From the NCBI RefSeq assembly GCF_028290495.1, contig NZ_JAQGJT010000041.1, forward strand, positions 1-64,000: a DNA stretch of 64,000 bases. Direction: 5' to 3'. The DNA is from Tardiphaga sp. (lineage in GTDB: Bacteria; Pseudomonadota; Alphaproteobacteria; Rhizobiales; Xanthobacteraceae). Shown piece by piece: positions 29,108 to 38,451 of the stretch. Both the position numbers and the translations under genes were made by a program. The notes below the pieces were generated by a model. The model was not told the DNA's origin and made no database searches. It saw only the letters and a program-made list of their open reading frames with translations. Within the stretch, counting starts at the first letter, position 1. Each line of letters starts with the position of its first letter.

Positions 29108-30136
29108 TCAGGCTGGATTGGCTGCCGCCGGTGTTTTTACGTTGTCGAGCGCCGAGGTGATGCCGAGGCTGTCCAGCAACACCGCATCTCGGTCGATCTG
29201 CGGATTCTTCGTCGTCAACAGGACGTCGCCGATGAAAATCGAATTGGCGCCGGCGATGAAGCACAACGCCTGCAATTCGTCGGTCATGTATTGCCGGCCA
29301 GCGGACAATCGCACCACGCTCTTCGGCATCATGATTCGCGCCACCGCGATCATGCGCACCAGCGCGATGGGGTCGGGGCGCTCGGCGGTGTCATTGACCG
29401 GCACGCCCTTTACCTCCTGCCACATATTGATCGGCACGCTTTCCGGATGATGCGGCAGGTTGGCCAGCAGCATCAGCATGCCCAGCCGGTCCTCGACCTG
29501 CTCGCCCATGCCGACGATACCGCCGCAGCAGACTTTCAGCCCGGCATGGCGCGCATGCGCCAGCGTTTCGATGCGGTCTTCCATCGTCCGGGTGGAGATG
29601 ATCTTGCCGTAGAATTCGCGCGAGGTGTCGACGTTGTGATTGTAGAAATCGAGGCCGGCGTCCTGCAGGCGCTGCGCCTGCTCGCCGGTCAGCATCCCCA
29701 GCGTCGCGCAGGTCTCCAGCCCGAGATCCTTGACGGCGCTGACCATCTCGCAGACCCGGTCGAGATCCTTGTCCTTCGGATTGCGCCACGCTGCCGCCAT
29801 GCAGAAGCGGCTCGCGCCGGCTTCCTTGGCGCGCTGTGCGGTGGCGACCACGGCCTCGCGGTCCATCAACTTGGTCGCCTTGACGTCGGTGTCGTATTTC
29901 GCGCTCTGCGAGCAGTAGCCGCAATCTTCAGCGCAGCCGCCGGTCTTGATGCTCAGCAGGCTCGCGGTCTCGACGTGGTTGGGGTCGAAGTTGCGGCGAT
30001 GGACGCTTTGCGCCTGAAAGATCAGGTCGGCGAACGGCAGGTCGTACAGCGTCTGGGCCTGGTCGCGCTGCCAGTCGTGGCGCAGGTGATTCGCGGAATC
30101 GGCTTGGCCGACGGGTGCGGAAAACATCTGGTTCAT
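29108..30136 (-). CDS. bioB: Biotin synthase
   Basis: Radical SAM enzyme inserting sulfur into dethiobiotin, the last step of biotin synthesis. The 342-residue protein has the radical SAM cluster motif [11 protein letters not shown] (Cys at about 68, 72, 75), [25 protein letters not shown] and [11 protein letters not shown] with the Arg that bridges the [2Fe-2S] cluster (SVVRLSAGR). Start at ATG 30136, eight bases after AAGGAG. Other bio genes are not nearby. The MBL hydrolase follows on the same strand. Confidence 0.96.
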   Translation of the reverse strand: MNQMFSAPVGQADSANHLRHDWQRDQAQTLYDLPFADLIFQAQSVHRRNFDPNHVETASLLSIKTGGCAEDCGYCSQSAKYDTDVKATKLMDREAVVATAQRAKEAGASRFCMAAAWRNPKDKDLDRVCEMVSAVKDLGLETCATLGMLTGEQAQRLQDAGLDFYNHNVDTSREFYGKIISTRTMEDRIETLAHARHAGLKVCCGGIVGMGEQVEDRLGMLMLLANLPHHPESVPINMWQEVKGVPVNDTAERPDPIALVRMIAVARIMMPKSVVRLSAGRQYMTDELQALCFIAGANSIFIGDVLLTTKNPQIDRDAVLLDSLGITSALDNVKTPAAANPA

Positions 30137-30350
30137 GGGGCGACTCCTTTGGCGCTCATTGACGCCGGCAGCCTGGATTGTTGGCTCAGCAGTCCATGAT
30201 TTCGATCGATCAGGCAAGGATGGCGTGCCGCGCACAGCCATGCGTCCGGCGCGGATGGGCCCGGCAGCGCGCCGTGCCTACGATTGAATTTCGCGGGATG
30301 GAAGATTCTCCCCCCGTGCCTCATTCGGCTGCGTTCGCGTGGACCGCAGA

Positions 30351-30383
30351 CAAACAAAAAGGCCGGCGCAAGCGCCGGCCTTT
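30351..30383 (-). terminator. Intrinsic terminator of the outer-membrane protein gene
   Basis: GGCCGGCGC / GCGCCGGCC stem, followed on the minus strand by five T and a further GTTTG; some 40 bases after the stop of the omp gene. Confidence 0.88.
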
Positions 30384-30423
30384 CCGAGACTAGACTGAAG
30401 CTTCGTTAGAAGCTTCGATCAGA

Positions 30424-31083
30424 TCAATACTTCGCCAGGAGCGGAGCGCCGCCCAGGTTGAAGCGGTAGTTCAGGCCAGCCTTGACCGAGTGCACGTCGT
30501 TGGTGAAGCCACCGACGACAGCGGTCGGGGTCACGAAGCTGGTGTTGCCGAAGTTGTAGTACTGGTATTCAACCTTGCCCGACCAGTTCTGGGTGAACAG
30601 GTATTCCAGACCACCACCGACGGTGTAACCATCGTTGCCGCCGTTGCCGGAGAAGCCGTTGGTGAAGCGCGAGTCAGCCCAAGCGTAACCACCCTTCACG
30701 TACAGGAGCGACGGGCCCCAGGTGTAGCCGAGACGGCCGGTAACCGAACCGAGGCCGCGGTTAGCGAAGTTGCTGCTGGTGTTCAGGAAGGAGTAGTTGG
30801 CTTCCAGACCCATGACCCAATTCTGGGCGAACTGGTAGTCGTAGCCGCCCTGGACGCCGCCCATGAACGTGCCATCGTTGCTGCCGCCGAGCAGGTTGTT
30901 GTCGTTGCCGCGGAAGGCGCCGCCGACGTGACCACCGATGTAGAAACCGGTCCAGTTGTAGATCGGGGCAGCGACGTAGGCCGGAGCCTTCGTGTAGGTG
31001 CGGGGAGCCATGTCAGCAGCGAGAGCCGGAACAGCAGCGCCGAGGGCGATGAGGGCAACGGTGCCCATCAGGAAATTCTTCAT
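30424..31083 (-). CDS. Outer-membrane beta-barrel protein (Omp25/31-like)
   Basis: Small porin-like barrel, 219 residues, like the immunogenic Omp31/Omp25 proteins of Rhizobiales. It has a signal peptide (MKNFLMGTVALIALGAAVPALAAD), then APIYNWTGFYIGGHVGGAF, the usual first strand of the family, alternating aromatic/glycine strands, and ends with GLNYRFNLGG and a terminal aromatic residue (LLAKY) near the C-terminus. Start at ATG 31083. A strong terminator follows, and a four-fold TTAA array lies 150 bases upstream, so it is an independently regulated monocistronic gene. Confidence 0.9.
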   Translation of the reverse strand: MKNFLMGTVALIALGAAVPALAADMAPRTYTKAPAYVAAPIYNWTGFYIGGHVGGAFRGNDNNLLGGSNDGTFMGGVQGGYDYQFAQNWVMGLEANYSFLNTSSNFANRGLGSVTGRLGYTWGPSLLYVKGGYAWADSRFTNGFSGNGGNDGYTVGGGLEYLFTQNWSGKVEYQYYNFGNTSFVTPTAVVGGFTNDVHSVKAGLNYRFNLGGAPLLAKY

Positions 31084-31230
31084 TGGGTGGTCTCCAGAAA
31101 ACTGTTTTAGATGAGCCGCGCTTCGGCTTCGTCCATGACCGAGATGTAGACGGCTTCTGCATAAAATACTGTCACCCATCCGCCACAGGCCAAGACATCC
31201 GAACTATCTGCAAAATCGCGGTTTTCCGTG

Positions 31231-31269
31231 CTTAATGCAGCCTTAATGAAATCTTAATGCGGCCTTAAT
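31231..31269. promoter_or_regulatory. Array of four CTTAAT half-sites (CtrA-like)
   Basis: CTTAAT begins at 31231, 31242, 31253 and 31264, exactly 11 bases apart. Each neighbouring pair reads TTAA-N7-TTAA, the consensus of the alphaproteobacterial cell-cycle regulator CtrA, giving three overlapping full sites. The array lies 148-186 bases upstream of the outer-membrane protein start. The periodicity is seen directly; CtrA as the ligand is inferred. Confidence 0.7.
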
Positions 31270-31699
31270 TTGCAGCCGTTTCGCGCACTCATGTACCTTT
31301 TTTACGCATGCGACGTGCTTTGGTCTTTTAATTAAATCCAAGGTGGCGATTCAGAATTTCTGAACGAGCGCTCGCCAGGTGCAATACCGATCATCGAATT
31401 CGATTTTCTTGCTGCTGATGGGACGCGTAATTCATCCCGAGGCGGAGCGACGTCAGACCAGTGAAACATTCGACGGTGCTATGGGACCGCTGGCGAGATC
31501 GCTCGATTGAAAATCACCGGATGAACTCGCTGTCACCACCGTGATTCTCGCCGATCCGCCCTGGGGGCGCGATACGCGTAACGATCTCGGCCTGCTGGAT
31601 GCCGTCGGCCGATCGCCTTCTGGTTGCTTGTTATGACGACGCCCGCTCCGCGAACAATCTTGATGCGATCGAAGTGCCGCAAGGCGCAGGTTCGCCCGC
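31270..31699. other. Non-coding stretch between omp and selD
   Basis: About 430 bases without a supportable gene. The plus strand near 31530-31600 can be read as VILADPPWGRDTRNDLG before hitting a stop, which has a DPPW-like string but no start, ribosome site or extended similarity; possibly a decayed remnant. Confidence 0.35.
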
Positions 31700-32761
31700 T
31701 CACTCCTTTATACGGACTGCGGCTTCGCCTTGCTCGACGTGACCGATGATGCGCGCATAGGCGTAGCCGTCATCGACGATCCCCTGCACGATTGTCTCCG
31801 CATGGTCCGGATCGCAGGCGATCAGCAATCCGCCTGACGTTTGCGGGTCCGTATAGAGATGGCGCTGCCAATCGGGGAAATCGGCGGGAAGGCGGACGCT
31901 GTCGCCATAGCTCGCCCAGTTCCTTGTCGATGCGCCCGTCACGAATCCCTGCCGCACCAGTTCGATCGCCGCCGGCAGCAGCGGGACGTGCGCGGCGTTC
32001 AGAACAACGGTCGCAGCCGATCCGCGCGCCATCTCCATCGCATGGCCGAACAGGCCGAAACCGGTAACATCGGTCATGGCGTGGACGGCCGGATCTTTCG
32101 CAAGCCGCGTGCCGACCCGGTTGAGCAGCGTCATCGATGCGATCATGTCGGCATAGGCGCTGTCGGACAGCCCGTTCTTCTTGAAGGCTGCCGCATAGAT
32201 GCCGACGCCCAGCGCCTTGGTGAGGATGATGGCATCGCCGGGCCGCGCGTCGGCATTGCGCCGGATGTCGCCGGGCTTGCAGGTGCCGATCACCGCAAGG
32301 CCATAGATCGGTTCCGGCGAGTCGATCGAATGGCCGCCGGCGATGGGAATGCCGGCCGTCGCGCAAACCGCCGAGCCGCCGGCCAGAATCGTCGCGGCCA
32401 TCTCGGCCGGCATCTTGTCGATGGGGATGCCGAGGATCGCCAGCGCCATGATCGGCGTGCCGCCCATCGCATAGATGTCGGAGATGGCGTTGGTCGCGGC
32501 GATGCGTCCGAATTCGAAGGGGTCGTCGACCATCGGCATGAAGAAGTCCGTGGTGGCGATCACGCAGGTGTTGTCGTCGAGCTGCCACACCGCCGCGTCG
32601 TCGCCGGTCTCGGTGCCGACGAGAAGTTGCGCGAAGGGCTGGATCGTCGGCTTGCCGAGTAGCTGTTGCAGGACGGAGGGCGCTAGCTTGCAGCCACAGC
32701 CGCCGCCATGCGCCATGCTGGTGAGGCGCAAGGTCTCATGGTTTGGATTCTGAATGTTCAT
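31700..32761 (-). CDS. selD: Selenide, water dikinase (selenophosphate synthetase)
   Basis: Makes selenophosphate, the selenium donor for Sec-tRNA, from selenide and ATP. The 353-residue protein has the glycine-rich active site [13 protein letters not shown] with the catalytic Cys near residue 22 and Lys near 25, [32 protein letters not shown] as the ATP/Mg site, and [16 protein letters not shown]. The active position is Cys, not Sec. The ATG at 32761 (MNIQNPN) is chosen by family length; longer in-frame starts exist. Lies next to the formate dehydrogenase/sel cluster on the opposite strand. Confidence 0.95.
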   Translation of the reverse strand: MNIQNPNHETLRLTSMAHGGGCGCKLAPSVLQQLLGKPTIQPFAQLLVGTETGDDAAVWQLDDNTCVIATTDFFMPMVDDPFEFGRIAATNAISDIYAMGGTPIMALAILGIPIDKMPAEMAATILAGGSAVCATAGIPIAGGHSIDSPEPIYGLAVIGTCKPGDIRRNADARPGDAIILTKALGVGIYAAAFKKNGLSDSAYADMIASMTLLNRVGTRLAKDPAVHAMTDVTGFGLFGHAMEMARGSAATVVLNAAHVPLLPAAIELVRQGFVTGASTRNWASYGDSVRLPADFPDWQRHLYTDPQTSGGLLIACDPDHAETIVQGIVDDGYAYARIIGHVEQGEAAVRIKE

Positions 32762-32851
32762 GGGTTCATTCTCTTCGGGGTGCGCGATCATCACGTGAGC
32801 GCGCATCGCGCCGTCGTTGGGCAACGACAGCGCGCGCCGAAGCGTGTCGTG

Positions 32852-33154
32852 CTATTCGGGGGTCTTGTTGGCCGGGAACTGCACGGGTGGTCCCTTGAGG
32901 TCTTCGCCGGTGGCCATCTCCGGTTGGTCCTTGGCAGCTTCGGTATCTTTCGCGCTGTTGCCTGGTCCGCTGCTGGTTGCCGAGTCGTGCGTCTGGCCGC
33001 GCGATCCGCCGGTCCAGCCGGTGGCGCCCATGTTTTCTGGCGCGGTGCCCGAGTGATTGTCGGGCTGCTGCTGGGTGTTGTTCTGGGCAAGCGAAGGGAT
33101 CGCTGCGAGCGTCAGCACGGAAGCGGCGAAGGTTATCAGTGAAACGGGTTTCAT
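32852..33154 (-). CDS. Small exported protein, unknown function
   Basis: A 100-residue protein with a signal peptide (MKPVSLITFAASVLTLAAIPSLAQ) and a mature part that is low-complexity, hydrophilic and rich in Gly, Asn, Gln, Thr and Asp (NNTQQQPDNHSGTAPENMG...GWTGGSRGQ). A GGAGG five bases before the ATG supports translation. I recognise no domain. It lies 90 bases upstream of selD and downstream of the transglutaminase gene on the same strand; proteins of this look accompany rhizobial genes of this neighbourhood, but no function is inferred. Confidence 0.75.
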   Translation of the reverse strand: MKPVSLITFAASVLTLAAIPSLAQNNTQQQPDNHSGTAPENMGATGWTGGSRGQTHDSATSSGPGNSAKDTEAAKDQPEMATGEDLKGPPVQFPANKTPE

Positions 33155-33241
33155 GCTCGCCTCCGGTGAGGGACGGTTTGCAAAACAAAGCATACCGCCA
33201 AATGGTTCCCCGCCGGACCGCGCGCAATGTGCCCGGCCGCA

Positions 33242-34342
33242 TCAAGCGCTCAATTCCTTGGAGGTAATTGTGTACTTGAACGTATCCGGGTCGAGGCAGT
33301 CCAGCCGCATGCTCGCCGTCTCCGCCTGCGGATACATCAGGAAGCCGAGCTTCGGCCCGCTGGATCCGGGCAGCGCCACATCGTGGGCGAAGTTGTAGGC
33401 TAGCCAGTTGGTTTCCCACGCACCGAACAGCGTGTGGCGCGCCGCGGCCACTTTGGGGTCGTCGATCTTGAGATTGGCCGGCGACTCCTCGAGTGCGACC
33501 TTGCGAACATCCGCGGGATCGACCGGGACCCAGCCGAAGCCGGCGAGATGCACCTCCGAGCGACAGTGCTGGGCCTTCGAGATCACGGCAGATCCGGCGC
33601 CGAGGCTCTTGTAGCCGAATTTCGACGGCGCAATGCGCAACCCGTAGACGTCGCGTGCCGGCAGGCCGGCTGCCCGCGCGAGCCCGACATAGAGCGCATT
33701 GATGTCCGCGCATTTGCCGCCGAGATTGCCGCTCTTCAGCATGGCGGCGATATCGCCGACGCCGCAGCCGCGCACCTTGGCGTCGCGGAAGGTGTTGTCG
33801 ACCACCCATTCATAAATCGCGCGAGCCTTGTCGAGATCGGTCTTGCTGCCCCGGACGATCTTGTCGGCGGTCTCCTTGACGATGCCGCCGGTCGGAGTGA
33901 GCTCGGTCGAGCCGGTATAGAGCGCGCGGTCGGCGGCCGACAAAGTTTGCGCATTGCCGGGTTTCGACAGGTCGATCGCCCGGTCGCGCACCTTGACGAT
34001 GCTGGTCACCTCGATGACCGGCGTCGCCTGTGCGTCGCTCCATTCCGCGTGCACCAGTCCCGCGCCGTAGTTCTGGTCTTTTTTCAGCGAGGCCTGCCCG
34101 TTGCTCGTCCACTGGCTGGGGGCGGACGCGAACCAGTCCTGTTCGTTGACGGAGGGCACCGGAATCCAGGCCTGCGTCGGGCCCTTGGCATTGGCGATTT
34201 CCAGCCGGGTGACGATCTGGAATTCGCGCCACGCGCCCGGTTGGGGGGCGAAGGCGCCTTGCGCCGCTGCCTGCCGCGGCAACCCGGCCGCCAATGACAG
34301 GGCGGCACCAGCCTTGAGAAGTTCACGCCGATTGAAGCTCAT
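33242..34342 (-). CDS. Tat-exported transglutaminase-like protein
   Basis: A 366-residue exported protein. The N-terminus MSFNRRELLKAGAALSLAAG is a twin-arginine signal, with AAAQG as a plausible cleavage site. The C-terminal half is a transglutaminase-like (papain-fold) domain: Cys in SGNLGGKCADINALYVGLARAAGLPAR, His in CRSEVHLAGFGW and Asp in VPVDPADV complete the catalytic triad. Function in this branch is unknown (peptidase or amidase). Follows the TlpA-like gene by 23 bases and precedes the small exported protein, so these genes form a likely minus-strand operon ending in selD. Confidence 0.87.
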   Translation of the reverse strand: MSFNRRELLKAGAALSLAAGLPRQAAAQGAFAPQPGAWREFQIVTRLEIANAKGPTQAWIPVPSVNEQDWFASAPSQWTSNGQASLKKDQNYGAGLVHAEWSDAQATPVIEVTSIVKVRDRAIDLSKPGNAQTLSAADRALYTGSTELTPTGGIVKETADKIVRGSKTDLDKARAIYEWVVDNTFRDAKVRGCGVGDIAAMLKSGNLGGKCADINALYVGLARAAGLPARDVYGLRIAPSKFGYKSLGAGSAVISKAQHCRSEVHLAGFGWVPVDPADVRKVALEESPANLKIDDPKVAAARHTLFGAWETNWLAYNFAHDVALPGSSGPKLGFLMYPQAETASMRLDCLDPDTFKYTITSKELSA

Positions 34343-34365
34343 GATCGTTCCCCTTTGTTGGATGG

Positions 34366-34911
34366 TCATTCGGAGGTGGGTTTGATGTCGTTTTGTCGGC
34401 TGACGAGCTGCCCGTCGGCCCCGAAGCCGACGCTGTCCCAGGCGTAGTCCGCTTCGACCATGAGGCGCGGTCGCATCGCGGCGTCGAGAACGTAGGTGGT
34501 CGGCAGCGCGGTCACGCCCCACGACTTCGCCACCTTGCGCTCGACATCGAGCAGCACCGGGAAACCGACCGGCGTCTGTTGGAAGAAGCGGCCCACCCGC
34601 TGGCCGTTTTCTGCGACCGAGATCGCCAGCACGGCCACGCCGGGCGAGCGCTCAAGCAGCCGGGTCAGCGCCGGCAGTTCTTCACGGCAGGGTTCGCACC
34701 AGGTGGCGAAGAAATGTACCAGCACCGTTCGTCCGGCGAAGTCGCGCAGCGCGACGTCGCGGCCGGTCAGATCCTGCAAGGAGAAGTCCGGCCTGGTGGT
34801 CTCGTCGATGCGGATCAACTCGGAGGCGCAGGGCTGCGCGTAAGTGGCCAACAGAAACGCTGCCGTGAGGATCAGGACCCTGAGCGGCTGGCTCGCATGG
34901 TCAAATTGCAC
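34366..34911 (-). CDS. TlpA-like thioredoxin-domain protein
   Basis: Periplasm-facing thioredoxin of the TlpA/ResA type. A hydrophobic segment (LRVLILTAAFLLATYAQP) is followed by a thioredoxin fold with the active site FFATWCEPCREELPAL (WCEPC) and the cis-Pro in TALPTTYVLD. It may supply reductant for exported proteins. Start is uncertain: GTG at 34909-34911 has a CGAGG upstream; GTG at 34942-34944 is an in-frame alternative adding 11 residues. Near the sel/fdh genes on the opposite strand. Confidence 0.85.
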   Translation of the reverse strand: MQFDHASQPLRVLILTAAFLLATYAQPCASELIRIDETTRPDFSLQDLTGRDVALRDFAGRTVLVHFFATWCEPCREELPALTRLLERSPGVAVLAISVAENGQRVGRFFQQTPVGFPVLLDVERKVAKSWGVTALPTTYVLDAAMRPRLMVEADYAWDSVGFGADGQLVSRQNDIKPTSE

Positions 34912-34944
34912 GCCCCGAACCTCGGGAGCACCTCGACAGGTCAC

Positions 34945-35357
34945 GCCGCGATTTGGAGATCAACGCGCGACGATCGTCAAATCAATTCGCGGAGCCGGCA
35001 GCGGCAATATGGCGCAGGAGTAGTTGTGTTGCAATGCAGCGTCTTGAAGTAGTGCATCGCTGCGATGAGCCGAACTACACTTTGAAGCTGCCGGGCAAGC
35101 TGCGCGCGTTGATGCGCAGCAAATTCGCCGCCGGTATTTTCGATACTCACGATCTCTTGTGCAGCCCGGCGTCTCGCATATTGCATTGCCGCAGACATTC
35201 CCGGAGTTCGTCTCCGCGGGATAAGTTGACTTCGACGACTTCTGAACTCTACCTTGTTTTCGCTAGACAGATTCTACGCTTGTTCTACGCTTGGCGCGCT
35301 TGCGTCCTCCGGAGCCGCGTAATGGCCGGAGGGTTAGGTCTCGAAGGAGAACCGGCC
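34945..35357. other. Divergent region tlpA-like / fdhA
   Basis: About 410 bases with the promoters of the minus-strand tlpA-to-selD set and the plus-strand formate dehydrogenase operon. The only structure seen is a tandem 11-base repeat TTCTACGCTTG at 35272-35282 and 35283-35293, 65 bases before the fdhA start. No confident sigma-54 site or FNR box was found. Confidence 0.45.
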
Positions 35358-38300
35358 ATGAATATCGAAATCTCTCGACGCCAATTAATGAAGGGCACCG
35401 GCGCCGGACTGGCGGTGACCACGCTGGGCGCCCTCGGTTTCGGCGACATGGAAACAGCGTTCGCGGCATCGATACGCCCCTACAAGCTGGCCAGCCTGAC
35501 CGAAACCCGCAACACCTGCACGTATTGTTCGGTCGCCTGCGGTATCATCATCTACGCCAAGGGTGATGTGAAGAAGGGCGAGCGGGCCGACATCATCCAC
35601 ATCGAAGGCGACACGGATCATCCGACCAACCGCGGCACGCTGTGCCCGAAAGGCGCCGCGCTGCTCGACATCGTGCATGCCAAGACCCGGACGCTCTACC
35701 CGCAGGTTCGCAAGCCGGGTTCCGACAAGTTCGAGCGGGTGTCCTGGGATTTCGCGTTCGACCGCATCGCGCGGCTGATGAAGGATGACCGCGACAAGAA
35801 CATCGTCGCGAGAAATAATGACGGCGTGACGGTCAACCGATGGACGACCACCGGCTTCCTCGCCGCATCCGCCACCACCAATGAGACGGCGTGGACGACC
35901 TACAAGGTGGTGCGCAGCGCCGGGATGGTCGTCTTTGACAATCAAGCGCGTGTCTGACACGGCCCCACGGTAGCCAGTCTGGCTCCAACATTCGGCCGCG
36001 GCGCAATGACCAACTCGTGGACCGACATCCGGAACACGGACCTCGTCGTGATCATGGGCGGCAATGCCGCTGAGGCGCATCCGTGCGGCTTCAAATGGGT
36101 CACGGAGGCGAAGCAGAACCGTGGCGCCAAGCTGATCGTCGTTGACCCCCGCTTCACGCGCTCGGCGTCGGTGGCCGACTTCTACGCGCCGATCCGTCAG
36201 GGCAGCGACATCGCCTTCCTGCTCGGCGTGATCAACTACTGCATGCTGAACGACAAGGTGCAGTGGGAATATACCAAGGCGTTCACCAATGCGGCCTATC
36301 TGATCAAGGACGGCTTCGACTATCAGGACGGCCTGTTCACGGGCTACGACGAGACCAAGCGCGACTACGACCGCTCGAGCTGGGAATATCAGATCGGGCC
36401 CGACGGTTTCGTCATGACCGATCCCACGCTGCAGCACCCGCGCTGCGTCTGGAACCTGCTCAAGAAGCATGTCTCGATCTATACGCCGGAGATGGTGTCG
36501 CGGATCTGCGGCACACCGCAGGACAAGTTCGTCAAGATCTGCGAGATGATCGGCGAGTGTTCGTCGCCGACCAAGACCATGACGTCGATGTATGCGCTCG
36601 GCTGGACCCAGCATTCCAAGGGCTCGCAGAACATCCGCGGCATGGCGATGCTGCAGCTCATCCTCGGCAATATCGGCGTGCGCGGCGGCGGCATGAATGC
36701 GTTGCGCGGCCACTCCAACATCCAGGGCCTGACCGACATCGGGCTGATGTCCAACATGCTGCCGGGTTATCTGACCCTGCCGGTCGAACGCGAGCCTACC
36801 TTCGACAGTTACATGTCGACGCGCGGTTTCAAGCCGTTGCTGCCGAACCAGACCAGCTATTGGCAGAACTACAAGAAGTTCTTCGTCAGCTTCCTGAAAT
36901 CGATGTGGGGCGACGCGGCGACGCCGGAGAACAACTTCGCCTATGACTGGCTGCCGAAGATGGACGTGCCGACCTATGACATCCTGCGTGCCTTCGAATT
37001 GATGAAGGAAGGCAAGATGAACGGCTATTTCTGTCAGGGCTTCAATCCGCTGATGGCGTTCCCCAACCGCAAGAAGGTGACGGATGCGCTTTCCAGGTTG
37101 AAATTCCTCGTCATCATGGATCCGCTGCAGACCGAAACGTCGCGGTTCTGGCAGAATCACGGCGAGCACAACGACGTCAATACCGCCAATATCCAGACCG
37201 AGGTGTTCGAGCTTCCGACCACCTGTTTTGCCGAAGACGAGGGTTCGCTCACCAATTCCGGCCGCTGGCTGCAGTGGCACTGGCCGGCCGGTAGCCCGCC
37301 GGGCGAAGCGCGCACGGACAACTGGATCATGGCGAACATTTTCGTGCGGCTGCGCGAATTGTATCGCAAGGAGGGCGGCCCGATCGCGGACCCGATCCTC
37401 AATCTCGACTGGCGCTACAAGGATCCGTATGAGCCGACCGCCGATGAACTGGCGAAGGAGCTGAACGGCTCGGCTCTCGATGACGTCATGGATCCCAACG
37501 ATCCGACCAAGGTCGTGCTGGCCAAGGGCAAGCAGGTCGTCAGCTTCGCGGCGCTGCGCGATGACGGCAAGACGGCGTGCGGATGCTGGATCTATTCCGG
37601 CTGCTACAACGAGGCCGGCAACAACATGGCGCGCCGCGACACCAGCGACCCCGACAACACCGGCGCCTATCTCAAATGGACGTGGGCGTGGCCGCTCAAT
37701 CGCCGCATTCTGTACAACCGCGCCTCCGCCGACCTCAACGGCAAGCCGTGGGATCCCAGCCGCAAGTTGATGGAGTGGAATGGCACGGCTTGGACCGGTT
37801 ACGACGTGCCGGATATCGCACCCAATGCGAAGCCGCAGGATGTCGGGCCGTTCATCATGAACCCGGAGGGGTCGGCGCGGCTGTTCGTGCGGGGCATGAT
37901 GCGCGATGGCCCGTTCCCGGCGCATTACGAGCCGTTCGAGTCGCCGATTGCGAATGTGATCGCGCCGAAGATTCGAGGCAATCCGGCTGCTCGCGTGTTC
38001 AAGAACGACATGGAGCAGTTTGGCGACGCCGCGGAATTCCCCTATGCGGCGACATCGTACCGGCTCACCGAGCATTTCCACTACTGGACCAAGCACGCCC
38101 GGATCAACGCCGCGCTGCAGCCCGAATTCTTCGTCGAGATCAGCGAGGAACTGGCGAAGGAGAAGGGCATTACACTCGGCGGATGGGTGCGCGTCTGGTC
38201 GAAGCGCGGCTCGATCAAGGCCAAGGCGGTGGTCACCAAACGGATCCGGCCGCTGATCTGCGACGGCAAGACGGTGCACGTCGTCGGCATCCCGATCCAT

Positions 38301-38438
38301 TGGGGCTTCATGGGTGAAGCGAAGAAGGGCTGGGGGCCGAACTCGCTGACGCCGTTCGTAGGCGACGCCAACATCGAGACGCCGGAGTTCAAGGCATTTC
38401 TGGTCAATATCGAAGCCATCGCCGGGCCTGTGGCCTAG
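35358..38438 (+). CDS. fdhA: Formate dehydrogenase major subunit, selenoprotein (FdnG/FdoG type)
   Basis: Molybdo- or tungsto-bis-MGD catalytic subunit, 1026 residues, oxidising formate to CO2 on the periplasmic side. [20 protein letters not shown] is a Tat signal; the [4Fe-4S] ligands are [10 protein letters not shown] with a later Cys in [10 protein letters not shown]. An in-frame TGA at 35955-35957 lies in QARV-Sec-HGPT, exactly where E. coli FdnG/FdoG have selenocysteine; here it is Sec200. The frame is otherwise open and similarity continues immediately after the TGA ([17 protein letters not shown]). AAGGAGA precedes the ATG. Start of an operon with fdhB, fdhC, fdhE, selA, selB. Confidence 0.96.
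35955..35986 (+). promoter_or_regulatory. UGA-Sec codon and bacterial SECIS hairpin
   Basis: TGA at 35955-35957 followed 11 bases later by a stem: GG (35969-35970), bulged T (35971), AGCC (35972-35975), loop AGTCT (35976-35980), GGCT, CC (35981-35986). The bulged U and the G-U in the apical loop are the features SelB needs in E. coli fdhF/fdnG hairpins. Confidence 0.9.
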
Positions 38439-38451
38439 GGAGGATATCGCC

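Noticed and set aside
31530-31610. Remnant of an adenine methyltransferase (ADPPWG string)
   Set aside because: The motif is short, no start or ribosome site exists, and the frame stops soon after; similarity may be chance.
35285-35310. Sigma-54 promoter before fdhA (TTGGCGCGCTTGC)
   Set aside because: GG and GC are seven bases apart instead of the required ten.
35955-35957. TGA in fdhA as a nonsense mutation (pseudogene)
   Set aside because: Position matches Sec in E. coli FdnG, a SECIS hairpin follows, and selA, selB, selC and selD are all present.
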